A stretch of DNA of 32,415 nt, taken from positions 1-32,415 of the forward strand of contig JAGQKG010000016.1 in NCBI GenBank assembly GCA_020430245.1, given 5' to 3'. Of this stretch, positions 17,418 through 27,524 are shown in pieces; positions within the stretch are counted from its first letter, which is position 1; each line of letters opens with the position of its first letter. Both the position numbers and the translations under genes were made by a program. Source of the stretch: Nitrospira sp. GTDB taxonomy: Bacteria > Nitrospirota > Nitrospiria > Nitrospirales > UBA8639. The notes beneath the pieces were generated by a model. It searched no databases. It had not been told where the DNA came from and worked only from the letters and a program-made list of their open reading frames with translations.

Positions 17418-18686
17418 TCATCCCCATCTGGGAACTCCTCTTTTTGGAATGGGTCCCAATGCTGTGACCACAAATTGCTGTAGATCAAATAATTTCTGGC
17501 TTAAATGACGAATTTGTTCTGGGGTAATCCGATCTATGGCCTTTACCATCTCCTGGAGGGAGACATGACGCCCTTGATACATTTCGTCTTTCGCCAATTT
17601 ATTCATCCGCCCGTATGTTCCTTCCAAGCCCAACATCAAACTTCCCTTTAATTGTGTTTTGGTTCGCTCTAATTCAGTGGTCGCCACGTCACGACGGCAT
17701 AATTTCTTGGTTTCTTGACAAATTCGGTCAATGACTGCTGACATTTCATTCGGGCGGGTGGCGGCATAGACGGTGAGCGTCCCACCATCCAAAAAACCGG
17801 AAAGATGAGAATAAATGGTATAGGCCAATCCACGTTTTTCCCGGATTTCCTGAAATAATCGCGAACTGACTCCTCCTCCCAGAATTGTGCTTAAGACATG
17901 GGCCGCATATCGATCCGGATGCCCCACCGGCAATCCCTTAAAACCGACACACACATGCACCTGCTCCAACGGCTTAACGTGAAGACTTTGCCGTTCCTGC
18001 GGATGATCGGGCCAAGGTGTTTCCCGTATGTTTGAAGTAAGCTTGCCGTATTCGCGTCGTTTCCATTTACCAAAATATGTGTTGACGGTATCAATGATTT
18101 CTGGAAAGGAAAAATTTCCGGCCACTGCAACAATTGTGTGCTCAGGACGATAATGCTGCTCCCTATACTTCAGGAGCAATTGGCGACTGAGTCTTTTCAT
18201 CACTCCAGGCTCTCCCAGGATTGGACGCCCCAACGGGTGGGAGCCAAAGATATCCTTGGCATGCAATTCATGAATATAGTCCTCTGGATCATCCTGGACG
18301 GTCCGGATCTCCTCAAGGACGATTTGTTTTTCTTTTGCAATGTCTTTTGCAGAAAACCTTGAATCGTGAAACAGATCAGCGATGAGATCAAGAGCCAGCC
18401 TCATCTGCTGATCCAACACCTTTACATAAAAAGCTGTGGCTTCATGAGTCGTAAAGGCATTCATTTCACCACCCAAGGCATCGATCTCATTGGAAATTTG
18501 GGACGCAGTCCGTTTTGGTGTACCTTTGAACATCATATGTTCAATGAAATGAGATAGGCCACCCTCACCCCTGTCTTCGTCACGACTTCCGACCGTGGCC
18601 CATACCCCTAAGGCAACGGATTTCAAAGATGACATCCGTTCCAGGACAACCCGGACTCCATTATCCAAAATGACTTTTTTATACAC
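17418..18686 (-). CDS. M16-family zinc peptidase (MlpA/PqqL-like)
   Basis: The inverted zinc motif HxxEH is present as HFIEH (residues 46-50), with the downstream acidic segment EKQIVLEEIRTVQDDPEDY holding the third zinc-ligand Glu. The C-terminal half has the M16 R/Y segment GGGVSSRLFQEIREKRGLAYTIYSH. The 422-aa length fits the single-chain M16B group related to mitochondrial processing peptidase and Bacillus MlpA. No signal peptide is seen, so a cytoplasmic peptide- or protein-degrading role is likely; the substrate is unknown. It follows pnp by 20 bases, the same neighbourhood as mlpA in Bacillus. The start is a GTG at 18686 with a weak binding site. Confidence 0.93.
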   Translation of the reverse strand: MYKKVILDNGVRVVLERMSSLKSVALGVWATVGSRDEDRGEGGLSHFIEHMMFKGTPKRTASQISNEIDALGGEMNAFTTHEATAFYVKVLDQQMRLALDLIADLFHDSRFSAKDIAKEKQIVLEEIRTVQDDPEDYIHELHAKDIFGSHPLGRPILGEPGVMKRLSRQLLLKYREQHYRPEHTIVAVAGNFSFPEIIDTVNTYFGKWKRREYGKLTSNIRETPWPDHPQERQSLHVKPLEQVHVCVGFKGLPVGHPDRYAAHVLSTILGGGVSSRLFQEIREKRGLAYTIYSHLSGFLDGGTLTVYAATRPNEMSAVIDRICQETKKLCRRDVATTELERTKTQLKGSLMLGLEGTYGRMNKLAKDEMYQGRHVSLQEMVKAIDRITPEQIRHLSQKLFDLQQFVVTALGPIPKRGVPRWG

Positions 18687-18706
18687 GCTCTATGACTCAG
18701 GCAGGT

Positions 18707-20812
18707 TTAAGAGGTCCGCTGATCCTTGTCCGCCTGTTCGGCCATAGCGTCTTTCCGGCTAAGACGGATCTTCCCTTGTCGATCAATTTCCAGAACTTTC
18801 ACAAGAATCTGTTCACCTTCAGAAATTTCGTCCGTGACCGATGCCACACGATGAGGAGCTAATTGCGAAATGTGCACAAGTCCATCCATGCCGGGGAGAA
18901 TTTCCACAAAGGCGCCAAAATCTACAATCTTTCGCACTGTCCCGAGGTAGATTTTCCCAATCTCCGCTTCTTCAACAATCCGCTGAACCATATCCATCGC
19001 CTTTTGCGCCGACTCCCCGTCAACCGCCGCAATCGTGACCACTCCTGAATCATCGACATTCACTTTCACTCCACAATCGGCAATGATGCTACGAATCATT
19101 TTACCCCCTGGCCCAATGACATCCCGGATTTTATCTTGTTTGATCTGAATTGTAGTAATACGGGGCGCATAGGCTGCCAATTCGGTGCGAGGCACCGTCA
19201 GGCATTCATCCATTTTCCCAAGGATGTGCAATCGTCCCTCACGAGCCTGAGCCAAGGCCTGTCGCATCAGGGATGGGGTAATTCCGGCAATCTTTATATC
19301 CATCTGCAGTGCTGTGACTCCATCTCGTGTTCCTGCCACTTTGAAATCCATATCACCAAGATGGTCTTCCATTCCCAAAATATCTGAAAGAATCGCGACG
19401 CCACCTTGTTCTAAAATTAAACCCATCGCAATTCCTGCCACTGGGGTTTTAATGGGAACTCCCGCATCCATCATGGCTAATGCCCCGCCACAAATCGTCG
19501 CCATTGAAGAGGACCCGTTTGACTCCAAAATATCCGAGACAAGTCGAATGGTATAGGGAAACTCGTCTTTGGTCGGAAGCACTGCCGCTAATGCACGTTC
19601 GGCTAATTTGCCATGGCCGACTTCACGCCGTCCTGGACCACGAAGCATTTTCGCCTCACCCACGCTAAAAGGCGGGAAATTATAATGCAACATAAATGAA
19701 CGGAAATACTCTCCTTCCAATGCATCAATCCGTTGCTCATCATCTGAAGTGCCCAAAGTCACAACAGCCAATGCCTGGGTCTCCCCTCTGGTAAATAACG
19801 CAGAGCCATGGGTCCGAGGAAGAATCCCCACCTCAGAAGATATGGGGCGAATGTCGGATAGACCTCGACCATCAGCTCTCTTCTTTTTTTCCAGAATCAT
19901 TCTCCTGACCTCGGAATATTCCAAGTCTGCAAACACTTTTTTCACCTTGACTTTTCGATCGGCATCGTCTCCGGCAACCGTCTCAATCGCTTCTTGGAGA
20001 ATTTGGGCAAACCGGTCTTGGCGTTCCGCTTTTGCTGCGATATACATGGCATCACAGATGGGAGCGGCCGCAACTTGGCGTACGGCATTCTCAAGTTCAG
20101 GGTCAATGGCTTCTACCTGTAATACCCGTTTGGCTTTGCCCACCTTAGCTTGTAATTCTTCAATTTTGGCGACGATATTCTTGATTTCACCATGAGCCAG
20201 TTCAATTGCGTCAATCATGGTGTCTTCCGATAGCCCATCCGCACCAGCCTCGACCATCATCACGGCGTCCTTCGTCCCGGCCACTACGAGATTTAACTCG
20301 CTTTCCTCCTGTGCCTTCTTATCGGGATTGACCACAAATTGGCCGTTCACTCTTCCAATTCGCACGCCCGCCAATAACCCGGAACCGGGGATATCAGAAA
20401 CGGCAAGTGCTGCCGATGCGGCCACAATGCCGATGACGTCCGAAGACATCGTCTGATCAATAGAAAGCACGGATACGATGATCTGGGTTTCATAAAAGTA
20501 GCCTTCCGGCATTAACGGCCGAATGGGGCGGTCAATGAGGCGGCTGGTTAACACCTCTTTTTCGCTGGGGGCCCCTTCCCGTTTGAAAAACCCGCCAGGT
20601 ATTTTCCCTGCTGAATAGGCTTTTTCTTGATAGTTCACGGTCAAAGGCAAGAAATCGGCGTCAGGCTTCAAGGTCTTTGAGGCTACCGCCGTAGCTAACA
20701 CCACGGTATCAGCATAGGTCGCCAACACGGCACCATCTGCTTGTTTGGCCATTCGGCCAGTTTCCAAACGAAGCGGGCGACCACCAACTTCCATTTCAAC
20801 GAAATGAATCAT
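18707..20812 (-). CDS. pnp: Polyribonucleotide nucleotidyltransferase
   Basis: Phosphorolytic 3'-5' exoribonuclease of the RNA degradosome. The 701-aa length is normal. Two RNase PH-like domains are visible: an N-terminal half with FKREGAPSEKEVLTSRLIDRPI, and a catalytic half with GETQALAVVTLGT, YNFPPFSVGE and ILESNGSSSMATICGG, followed by MDFKVAGTRDGVTALQMD. The C-terminus has a KH domain (IRDVIGPGGKMIRSII, about residue 565) and an S1 domain (GTVRKIVDFGAFVEILPG, about 635). It lies 126 bases after rpsO, the common order. A hairpin in that leader could take part in autoregulation, as known for enterobacterial pnp. Confidence 0.98.
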   Translation of the reverse strand: MIHFVEMEVGGRPLRLETGRMAKQADGAVLATYADTVVLATAVASKTLKPDADFLPLTVNYQEKAYSAGKIPGGFFKREGAPSEKEVLTSRLIDRPIRPLMPEGYFYETQIIVSVLSIDQTMSSDVIGIVAASAALAVSDIPGSGLLAGVRIGRVNGQFVVNPDKKAQEESELNLVVAGTKDAVMMVEAGADGLSEDTMIDAIELAHGEIKNIVAKIEELQAKVGKAKRVLQVEAIDPELENAVRQVAAAPICDAMYIAAKAERQDRFAQILQEAIETVAGDDADRKVKVKKVFADLEYSEVRRMILEKKKRADGRGLSDIRPISSEVGILPRTHGSALFTRGETQALAVVTLGTSDDEQRIDALEGEYFRSFMLHYNFPPFSVGEAKMLRGPGRREVGHGKLAERALAAVLPTKDEFPYTIRLVSDILESNGSSSMATICGGALAMMDAGVPIKTPVAGIAMGLILEQGGVAILSDILGMEDHLGDMDFKVAGTRDGVTALQMDIKIAGITPSLMRQALAQAREGRLHILGKMDECLTVPRTELAAYAPRITTIQIKQDKIRDVIGPGGKMIRSIIADCGVKVNVDDSGVVTIAAVDGESAQKAMDMVQRIVEEAEIGKIYLGTVRKIVDFGAFVEILPGMDGLVHISQLAPHRVASVTDEISEGEQILVKVLEIDRQGKIRLSRKDAMAEQADKDQRTS

Positions 20813-20872
20813 GTTTCAACCTTTCTGATCCTTGAGTGGATATATTGATATGGAGTGTGAGGCTTCGCTTCG

Positions 20873-20907
20873 CATTGAGAACTGGGCATCCGTTACCCAT
20901 CTCATTG
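20873..20907 (-). promoter_or_regulatory. Hairpin in the rpsO-pnp gap
   Basis: On the minus strand a TGAGA/TCTCA stem extends to CA/TG across an A-A mismatch, with an inner GGG/CCC helix. The stem stands about 60 bases before pnp. There is no T-run after it, so it is not a normal terminator. It resembles leader structures that are processed in pnp autoregulation; that role is inference. Confidence 0.35.
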
Positions 20908-20938
20908 ATTCTGCTCACCCAAAAACCTGTATTCCGTC

Positions 20939-21208
20939 TTATTTTCTTATGCCCAGTGCAGCAATCACGGCTTGGTATTTTCCCTCATCTCGACGCCGCA
21001 AATAATCTAATAACTTTCTTCGCTTGCTCACCATTCTCAAAAGGCCCCGTCGGGAATGGTGGTCTTTTTTGTGTGTCTTGAAATGTTCGGTCAAACTCGA
21101 AATTCTATTCGTTAACAAGGAAATCTGCACTTCAGACGAACCGGTGTCCTTGGCGTGAATCCGATGCGATTCTATTGCCGCCGTTTTTGCTTCTTTTGTT
21201 AAGCCCAT
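20939..21208 (-). CDS. rpsO: 30S ribosomal protein S15
   Basis: Binds 16S rRNA early in 30S assembly and helps form an intersubunit bridge. The 89-aa length is exact for the family. Conserved segments include [22 protein letters not shown] and [18 protein letters not shown], ending in [29 protein letters not shown] lies a few bases before the ATG. It follows truB directly; ribF, often found between the two, is missing here. A 126-base gap separates it from pnp. Confidence 0.98.
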   Translation of the reverse strand: MGLTKEAKTAAIESHRIHAKDTGSSEVQISLLTNRISSLTEHFKTHKKDHHSRRGLLRMVSKRRKLLDYLRRRDEGKYQAVIAALGIRK

Positions 21209-21303
21209 AACTCCTCCTCCAATTCCTCAAGGTTACATGAGTTCAGTAAGAAATTCCTTCTACGAATGTCGTCTTATCCCCACGAAACTAAAATTTTTAT
21301 TTC

Positions 21304-22296
21304 CTAGGCAAACACCGTTTCAATCGCTAATACGGCCTCCCCCTTCCCTGCCTGAAAAACCGGACCCCTCCCTAAACCAAGTAATTGCCCATCTTTCTGT
21401 CTCACCCTCACCATATTATTGTCCCCCATGGGTGAACCTTTTGGGTCCAAATAGGAATTGGCCACACGATCCCAGGAGATCGCATTCCCATGGAGCACCT
21501 TTCGAGTATCATCCCCATCGACCTCAACGGCGGGAAATCCTTCAAGGGCCTGATCTAAACCCAAAAACGCTCCATCAAGATGGGAGAATTCAAGGCCCTC
21601 AAGCAAGGATTCTACTTCAAGGGCCTGATCAACATGAATAGGCCCGACCCTTCGTCGCTGAAGCCACTTTAAATGTCCACCCACCTGTAATACGTTTCCA
21701 ATATCTTCGCAGAGAGTTCGAACATAGGTTCCCTTAGAACAGACAACCCGAAAAGCGACCTCAGGGATATTCAGTCTTTGGATTTCTAAATCATGGATCA
21801 CCACGGTTTTTGCCGGGCGTTCAACCGTTTCGCCTTTCCTGGCTTTTTTATACAAAGGCTGCCCCCCGATTTTCACAGCCGAGTACATGGGTGGCACTTG
21901 CTGAATAGACCCTTGAAAGGTTGCAAACGCTAATCGGATACGTTCCTCCGTCAGAGATTCCACTGGTGATTCTTCTAATACCGTACCCCAAGCATCCTGC
22001 GTATCAGTCCGTTGGCCCAATTGAAGCACGGCGCCGTACTCTTTTTCCCATCCCAACAAATATTGGGCTATTTTGGTTCCTTTCCCAATTAAGATCGGCA
22101 ACACGCCTGTCGCATGGGGATCCAAGGTACCTGCATGCCCGACTTTCTGAATACCCAAAGCCGACCTGAGGCGCTGCACCACATCATGCGATGTCCACCC
22201 ATCAGGCTTATTGACATTCAGGACTCCATGTAAGGCCATTCCCTGCGCTGCCTTCACAATTTTGGGATAGTGGATACAAGACACCGCTGGAGCCAT
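21304..22296 (-). CDS. truB: tRNA pseudouridine(55) synthase
   Basis: Makes pseudouridine 55 in the T-loop of elongator tRNAs. The catalytic Asp is in KVGHAGTLDPHATGVLPI (residue 59 from the ATG at 22296). Other landmarks are LNVNKPDGWTSHDVVQRLR, QVPPMYSAVKIGGQPLYKKAR and CSKGTYVRTLCEDIG; a C-terminal PUA-like region follows. The ATG at 22296 shares one base with the rbfA stop (TAATG) and has a G-run just upstream, which favours it. Homologues usually begin near the internal ATG at 22239 (MALHGVLNVNK), which would remove nineteen residues; the choice is open. Confidence 0.96.
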   Translation of the reverse strand: MAPAVSCIHYPKIVKAAQGMALHGVLNVNKPDGWTSHDVVQRLRSALGIQKVGHAGTLDPHATGVLPILIGKGTKIAQYLLGWEKEYGAVLQLGQRTDTQDAWGTVLEESPVESLTEERIRLAFATFQGSIQQVPPMYSAVKIGGQPLYKKARKGETVERPAKTVVIHDLEIQRLNIPEVAFRVVCSKGTYVRTLCEDIGNVLQVGGHLKWLQRRRVGPIHVDQALEVESLLEGLEFSHLDGAFLGLDQALEGFPAVEVDGDDTRKVLHGNAISWDRVANSYLDPKGSPMGDNNMVRVRQKDGQLLGLGRGPVFQAGKGEAVLAIETVFA

Positions 22297-22715
22297 TACC
22301 CCCCTACAATTTCACTCTTGTCGGGGAGCAATGAGGATGCTTCAGTCCCCCTGGATTCCCCAGAGTCTTCATGAAGCGAATCCAACAACTTTTCAATGCG
22401 ATTCCCATACTCGGCACTCGTATCCCGATAAAAGATTAATTCAGGTGTATAGCGCAGATTTAACCGTCGGCCCAATTCGGTTCGAATAAATCCCACAGCG
22501 CTTTTCAGACCGTGACCCGTCACCTGATCAAAATGAGCTTGATCCAAAGCGGTCACATAGATCCGTGCGATTTTGAGATCAGCGGTCATCTTCACCCCTG
22601 TTACGGTCACGAATTGGATACGCGGATCTTTCGTTTTTCTGGAAAGAATTTCCGCCACTTCCATCCGGATCTGATCGGCAACCCGCGTCGCACGACTGCT
22701 ATTGGTTTTTGCCAT
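22296..22715 (-). CDS. rbfA: 30S ribosome-binding factor RbfA
   Basis: Assembly factor that binds immature 30S subunits and helps 16S rRNA 5' end maturation. The 139-aa protein has the single KH-like fold: RVADQIRMEVAEILSRKTKDPRI, VTVTGVKMTADLKIARIYV and GFIRTELGRRLNLRYTPELIF, followed by YGNRIEKLLDSL. The acidic, serine-rich C-terminal tail is longer than average. It overlaps truB by one base and follows ylxP, the typical order in this operon. Confidence 0.96.
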   Translation of the reverse strand: MAKTNSSRATRVADQIRMEVAEILSRKTKDPRIQFVTVTGVKMTADLKIARIYVTALDQAHFDQVTGHGLKSAVGFIRTELGRRLNLRYTPELIFYRDTSAEYGNRIEKLLDSLHEDSGESRGTEASSLLPDKSEIVGG

Positions 22716-22736
22716 AACGTGAAAAATAAAGGGAGC

Positions 22737-23024
22737 TTACAAGACTTCAATCTGAGATCGTAAAAGCTCGAGGGAAGGATTAGAACGTATAAAGTTGAGG
22801 ACCTGGTCTAAGACTTGATTGACCCTTCCCGTTTCATTTGCCACACACACCACCCCCAAAATGGCTTTTTGCCATAGGTCTTGTTCATCAATTTCAGCAA
22901 CGGAAACATTAAACCGATTTCGCAATCGGGTAATCAAGCTTGAGAGTATCTGACGCTTCCCCTTCAACGACTGAACATCAGGGATATGGAGTTCGAGCGT
23001 ACACAACCCCACGATCATCCCCAT
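22737..23024 (-). CDS. ylxP: DUF503 protein, YlxP type
   Basis: A 95-aa protein with the YlxP pattern: VGLCTLELHIPDVQSLKGKRQILSSLITRLRNRFNVSVAEID near the N-terminus and the VVCVANETGRVNQVLDQVLNFIRS stretch. The family has a ferredoxin-like fold and a role in ribosome assembly is suspected from its constant place between infB and rbfA; the exact function is not settled. AAGGGAA lies six bases before the ATG. It starts about 25 bases after infB. Confidence 0.92.
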   Translation of the reverse strand: MGMIVGLCTLELHIPDVQSLKGKRQILSSLITRLRNRFNVSVAEIDEQDLWQKAILGVVCVANETGRVNQVLDQVLNFIRSNPSLELLRSQIEVL

Positions 23025-23049
23025 TCAGGATTCCCTTATCCATTCAGCA

Positions 23050-25662
23050 TTATAATTTTGTGGCCTCCTCTTCCAATACGTAGGCCTCTAACACATCGCC
23101 GACTTTTAAATCATTAAAATTCTCAACTCCAATTCCGCATTCATAGCCTTGCTGAACTTCCCGTGCATCGTCCTTAAACCGCCTTAATGATCCGATTTTT
23201 CCTTCATAGACCATTACCTGGTCACGAACCACTCTTACTTTGGTATTTGAACGGGATATCAATCCATCATTCACGTAACAGCCGGCAATGGTGCCGATTT
23301 TCGGAACAGAGAATAGCTGTCGAACCTCCGCATGCCCCATGACTCGTTCCTTGATCGTTGGAGACAGGAGCCCCTCTGCAGCCGAACGAATATCATCAAG
23401 AATATTATAAATAATGGTGTACAACCGAATTTCCACACCCTCACGTTCCGCAATAGCAGCCGCTTTCGAATCGGGACGAACATGAAATCCAATGATAATC
23501 GCTTTTGACGCTGCCGCTAACAACACATCAGTTTCGTTGATGCCTCCCACTCCACTATGAATGAGCTTAAGCTTTACCGCTTCGGTAGAAATCTTTAACA
23601 GTGCATCGCCCAAAGCCCCTACCGATCCTTGCACATCCGCCTTGATCAGTAGCGGCAATTCCTTGATTTCGCCATCATTAGATTCTGCATAAAGCTCCTC
23701 AAGGGTTCTTCTGGACGTGGACGCGAGGCCTACATCTTTTTGTTTTTGCTGCCGAGCTTGGGCAATTTCCCTCGCAGCCCGCTCATCCTTCACCACGACC
23801 AGCTGATCCCCAGCCTCAGGTACCCCTAATAAGCCAATGACTTCAACCGGTATCGATGGCCCAGCCTCCTTCAAGCGTTCACCTTTATCCGATGTCAATC
23901 CTCTCACCCGGCCACTCACTGCCCCCACGACAAACGAATCTCCAACTCGTAAAGTTCCGGCTTGAATCAACACCGTGGCGACAGGTCCACGCCCCTTATC
24001 TAATTTCGCTTCCAGCACGACCCCTCGAGCAGAACAGGTGGAATCGCCTTTCAATTCCATAATTTCTGCCTGAAGCAACAACATATCAAGCAGTTGGTCT
24101 AACCCCTTGTTTTGCTTAGCCGATACTTCAACAAAAATGGTTTGCCCTCCCCATGCTTCAGGTTGCAAGCCATGCTCGGCTAAACTTTGCTTGACTCGAT
24201 CAGGGTTGGCACCCGGCTTGTCCATTTTATTCACGGCCACAATAATCGGCACATTGGCCGCCTGCGCATGATTAATGGCTTCAATTGTCTGAGGCATCGG
24301 CCCATCGTCCGCAGCCACAACCAAGACCACAATATCTGTAACCTGCGCCCCACGAGCCCGCATGGCCGTAAAGGCTTCATGGCCTGGGGTATCCAGGAAC
24401 GTCACACCACGTTCACCAGCTTTTACAAATGACGCACCAATATGCTGAGTAATCCCTCCTGCCTCTTGGTCGGTCACCTGGGTCTGCCGAATGGCATCCA
24501 GCAACGAGGTTTTTCCATGATCGACATGTCCCATGACGGTCACAACAGGTGCGCGAGGCTCTAACTTTCCTTGCTCTCCACCTTCAATCATCTCATCCAA
24601 GAGGGCTTCCCCTCCCTTAGCAGCCACAGCTTCAACCACGAGGCCATAGCTCTCTGCAATGAGTACTCCAGCGTCTAAATCCATGGGTTGATTGAGGGTT
24701 TTTGCAATATTTAAATCCATTAATTTCCGAATAATTTCCGTGGGCTTTTGGCCGATGACTTCGGCAAAATCTTTTACGGATATCCCAGCAGTGACCTTCA
24801 TAACTTTTTTCCGGGGTTTGGTGACTTCACCCACCGAAGGCTGTTGGACCTGACGGGTACGTTCCTCTCGTCGCAAGGTTGGCAATGGTCGAAGGTCTTG
24901 CCAGACTGCGGCATCTTCAAAGCGTGCCGCAAAAAGGTCTTCGTCTTTTACACGCGCAACTTTTTTAATTTTTTTGCCTTTTTCCTCTATGGGAATCTCT
25001 CGCGATAGAACCCCGGTCTTCTTGTCGGATTTCCCTTCACCTTTCCTCTCTTTTTCAGTAGATTTATTAGAGGGGGATGGTGCAACGATTTTCTCATCAA
25101 GAACAGGTGGAGAGGCCAAACCACCAGGAAGCCCTCCCGATTCAGTGGGCAGTAAGTCGGGGACCTCTGGATGAAGTTCCACGGCCGAGTCGCCCGGACT
25201 CTGAGTCAAAACCGGAGCCGTCTCCAATGGAGACTCTGACTCCTCCTGAATAACCGGCGGCGCTTCGGCCTTACCCTCCGCGGATGGAGACAATTCTCCC
25301 ATCTCCTCTTCCAGGATTTCCTCTTCCGTTTTTTTCTTTTTAATTAGTATGTGCTTTTTTCCCGTTTTTTTAGGTTCATCAGCCAAGGTCTCTGAACGAT
25401 GTCTCCCAGAAACCGACGATTCTTTTTTCAGTAGGCGCCCCCCCTCAGAGCTTTTCACACCGACAGGACCCGGGACGGATGGATCTCCAGGTTTAGGAGT
25501 TGTTTCAGGAGTTTTACCAAGAATAATATTCATAGCCCATTTGGCCATATTGTCTTCCACTGTATTGCTATGGGAACTAACCTGAATGCCAAGTCGCACC
25601 AATTCAGGAATAAGCAAACGGCTCTCCATCCCAATTTTTTTGGCTATCTCATGAACTCTCAT
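23050..25662 (-). CDS. infB: Translation initiation factor IF-2
   Basis: GTPase that brings fMet-tRNA to the 30S subunit and promotes subunit joining. At 870 aa it is a full-length form. An N-terminal IF2_N domain ([21 protein letters not shown]) is followed by a long Lys/Glu/Pro/Ser-rich linker to about residue 270 and a second IF2_N copy ([21 protein letters not shown]). The G domain starts at GHVDHGKT (residues 378-385) and has DTPGHEAF and NKMDKPGA. Domains II to IV follow ([38 protein letters not shown]). AAAGGAC precedes the ATG. It follows nusA by 75 bases; ylxR and ylxQ, present in Bacillus, are missing. Confidence 0.98.
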   Translation of the reverse strand: MRVHEIAKKIGMESRLLIPELVRLGIQVSSHSNTVEDNMAKWAMNIILGKTPETTPKPGDPSVPGPVGVKSSEGGRLLKKESSVSGRHRSETLADEPKKTGKKHILIKKKKTEEEILEEEMGELSPSAEGKAEAPPVIQEESESPLETAPVLTQSPGDSAVELHPEVPDLLPTESGGLPGGLASPPVLDEKIVAPSPSNKSTEKERKGEGKSDKKTGVLSREIPIEEKGKKIKKVARVKDEDLFAARFEDAAVWQDLRPLPTLRREERTRQVQQPSVGEVTKPRKKVMKVTAGISVKDFAEVIGQKPTEIIRKLMDLNIAKTLNQPMDLDAGVLIAESYGLVVEAVAAKGGEALLDEMIEGGEQGKLEPRAPVVTVMGHVDHGKTSLLDAIRQTQVTDQEAGGITQHIGASFVKAGERGVTFLDTPGHEAFTAMRARGAQVTDIVVLVVAADDGPMPQTIEAINHAQAANVPIIVAVNKMDKPGANPDRVKQSLAEHGLQPEAWGGQTIFVEVSAKQNKGLDQLLDMLLLQAEIMELKGDSTCSARGVVLEAKLDKGRGPVATVLIQAGTLRVGDSFVVGAVSGRVRGLTSDKGERLKEAGPSIPVEVIGLLGVPEAGDQLVVVKDERAAREIAQARQQKQKDVGLASTSRRTLEELYAESNDGEIKELPLLIKADVQGSVGALGDALLKISTEAVKLKLIHSGVGGINETDVLLAAASKAIIIGFHVRPDSKAAAIAEREGVEIRLYTIIYNILDDIRSAAEGLLSPTIKERVMGHAEVRQLFSVPKIGTIAGCYVNDGLISRSNTKVRVVRDQVMVYEGKIGSLRRFKDDAREVQQGYECGIGVENFNDLKVGDVLEAYVLEEEATKL

Positions 25663-25737
25663 GCACGTCCTTTACTGTAAAGCCGTATCCTTAACGATCC
25701 CGAGCTCTGCCCTGACACTGTTGGTCCAACCTTAGGA

Positions 25738-26898
25738 TTATCCAACGCTTCCATCTTGTGAGGCTATTTCAGGTTCCTTGGCATTTTCCACAGAATCTTC
25801 CGTAATCTGTGCGGCCTCTTCAGCCAAGGCCGCTTTAATCTCTAGGTCACGCTCAAGCTTTTGCTTTTCGTATTCTGTGGAACTAATGATGTCAATCTTC
25901 CAACCTGTCAGCTTTGCCGCTAATCGTACGTTTTGCCCATTTTTTCCGATAGCCAAAGAGAGCTGAGAATCCGCCACCACCACTAATGCTGATTTCTTTT
26001 GTTCATCAATCCCTACTTTTTCAATGGAGGCAGGGGTCAAGGCCTCTCCAATAAAGACGCGAGGATCGTTTGTCCAGGGAATAATATCTATTTTCTCGCC
26101 ATGCAGTTCCCGAACAATGGCCTGAACACGTGAACCTTTAACCCCAACACACGCGCCAACCGGATCAACCGCCTTATCTCGTGAGGCCACTGAAATTTTC
26201 GTCCGGTCACCCGGCTCACGTACCACCCCTTTAATCTCAACAATTTTCTCTGTAATTTCAGGCACTTCCAGACCAAACAATTTCACCACGAATTGTGGAT
26301 GAGCTCGGGAAAGGATAACTTGCACATCTTTTGGAGTTCGTCGAACTTCTAGGAGTAAAGCCCGCACTCGATCACCCCGCCTGTGGGCTTCCCGTGGGAT
26401 TTGCTCCTGAATAGGTAGAAGGGCTTCTGTTTTTCCAATATCTACGAGGTAATTTCGACGCTCTTGGCCCAAAATTACCCCATGAACTAATTCCCCTTCT
26501 TTTTTGGAATATTCCCGTTCAATGGACTCCCATTCGGCCTCTCGAACTTTTTGACAAATGACCTGCTTGGCGGCCTGTGCAGCTATTCGCCCAAATTCTT
26601 CCAAATCAATGAGTGAGCCAATTTCGTCTCCCATTTCAGCTTCATCATCAATTTTCCTGGCATCTTCCAGTGAAATTTCTGTCTTGGAATCCAGCACGTT
26701 CTCGGCAATCGTCTTTTTCTTCACGATTGAAATCTCACCGGTTTCCGTATCAATGTCGACTTGAATATTTTCACCATGCCCAAATCGTTTCTTCGCCGCC
26801 GTGAGAAGGGCCGACTCCAAAGCCAAAATGACTTTAGCCTTATCGATTCCTTTCTCCCGCCCGATTTGATCAATAACCAACATGAGTTCACTTTTCAT
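25738..26898 (-). CDS. nusA: Transcription termination/antitermination factor NusA
   Basis: Binds RNA polymerase and nascent RNA and controls pausing, termination and antitermination. From the ATG at 26898 it has 386 aa. The N-terminal domain contains KAKVILALESALLTAAKKRF. The S1 domain (about residues 134-194) has GELVHGVILGQERRNYLVDIG. Two KH domains follow, with GACVGVKGSRVQAIVREL (about 248-265) and LAIGKNGQNVRLAAKLTGW (about 315-333). There are no C-terminal acidic repeats of the enterobacterial type, only a short Glu-rich tail. The ATG at 26898 has AGGA before it; a TTG five codons upstream is less likely. It follows rimP by 72 bases. Confidence 0.97.
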   Translation of the reverse strand: MKSELMLVIDQIGREKGIDKAKVILALESALLTAAKKRFGHGENIQVDIDTETGEISIVKKKTIAENVLDSKTEISLEDARKIDDEAEMGDEIGSLIDLEEFGRIAAQAAKQVICQKVREAEWESIEREYSKKEGELVHGVILGQERRNYLVDIGKTEALLPIQEQIPREAHRRGDRVRALLLEVRRTPKDVQVILSRAHPQFVVKLFGLEVPEITEKIVEIKGVVREPGDRTKISVASRDKAVDPVGACVGVKGSRVQAIVRELHGEKIDIIPWTNDPRVFIGEALTPASIEKVGIDEQKKSALVVVADSQLSLAIGKNGQNVRLAAKLTGWKIDIISSTEYEKQKLERDLEIKAALAEEAAQITEDSVENAKEPEIASQDGSVG

Positions 26899-26970
26899 AT
26901 GTATTCCTCGCAAGGCACGATGAGCGGTTCAAACGGACATGGGCGATTGGTGCGAATTTCAATTAAACAG

Positions 26971-27450
26971 TTAGAACGAAACCTCTAATCTCGCTTTGGC
27001 AATATCATCCCAGGCCAAAACGACTTCCTGAGGGTTCTTGCTTTGGTTATCCATCAAATGAATCCCCATGTCTGTGACAGTCATCAATTTTCCCAAGACA
27101 ACTGATTGCTTGTTGATCGAGCTTTTCAGAGTGACTCGAAGTCGTTCGCCCACCACTCGTTCATAATCTTTTTGATCTCGGAGCGGTCGATCTAAACCAG
27201 GCGAAGAAACTTCAAACCGATATGCGGCTTGCTCTGGGTGAAGAACCTCCCAGGTACGACGCAGAGATTGATGGAATTGTTCACAATCTTCAATTCCAAC
27301 TCCCCCCTTTTTATCAAGAATCAATCGAACCAAAAGGCTGGCGGGTCTCCCGGTGCACTGAACTTCGAAGATATCCACTCCTAAGGCTCGAGCAATGGGT
27401 TCGCCCACTTGGCGAATAACTTGCTCAAGATTGTCAGCCGTGAAGGCCAC
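26971..27450 (-). CDS. rimP: Ribosome maturation factor RimP
   Basis: Needed for late maturation of the 30S subunit. The 159-aa protein has the N-terminal alpha/beta domain (VIRQVGEPIARALGVDIFEVQ, LVRLILDKKGGVGIEDCEQF) with the conserved FEVSSPGLDRPLR, and a C-terminal SH3-like domain. It begins with a GTG at 27450 with GAGGA seven bases upstream. It is the first gene of the rimP-nusA-infB operon. A hairpin and T-run stand 38-62 bases before the start codon, which could make expression depend on readthrough. Confidence 0.95.
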   Translation of the reverse strand: MAFTADNLEQVIRQVGEPIARALGVDIFEVQCTGRPASLLVRLILDKKGGVGIEDCEQFHQSLRRTWEVLHPEQAAYRFEVSSPGLDRPLRDQKDYERVVGERLRVTLKSSINKQSVVLGKLMTVTDMGIHLMDNQSKNPQEVVLAWDDIAKARLEVSF

Positions 27451-27487
27451 CAGAATTCCTCACTACGAGCGGCCACAAACCAAGACC

Positions 27488-27512
27488 AAAAAAAAGTGGG
27501 CTCACGCCCACT
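27488..27512 (-). terminator. Terminator-like hairpin in the rimP leader
   Basis: On the minus strand AGTGGGC (27512-27506) pairs with GCCCACT (27501-27495) across a GTGA loop, and seven T (27494-27488) follow. This is a textbook intrinsic terminator oriented toward rimP. There is no minus-strand gene upstream for it to terminate, because the neighbour is divergent. It may be an attenuator for the rimP-nusA-infB operon, or, if the promoter at 27525-27553 is right, a 5'-end stem that stabilises the mRNA. Confidence 0.7.
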
Positions 27513-27524
27513 CTACTCGAAAAC

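Noticed and set aside
19749-20195. 148-codon plus-strand open frame
   Set aside because: Antisense to the pnp catalytic core; composition is that expected from the reverse of a conserved gene.
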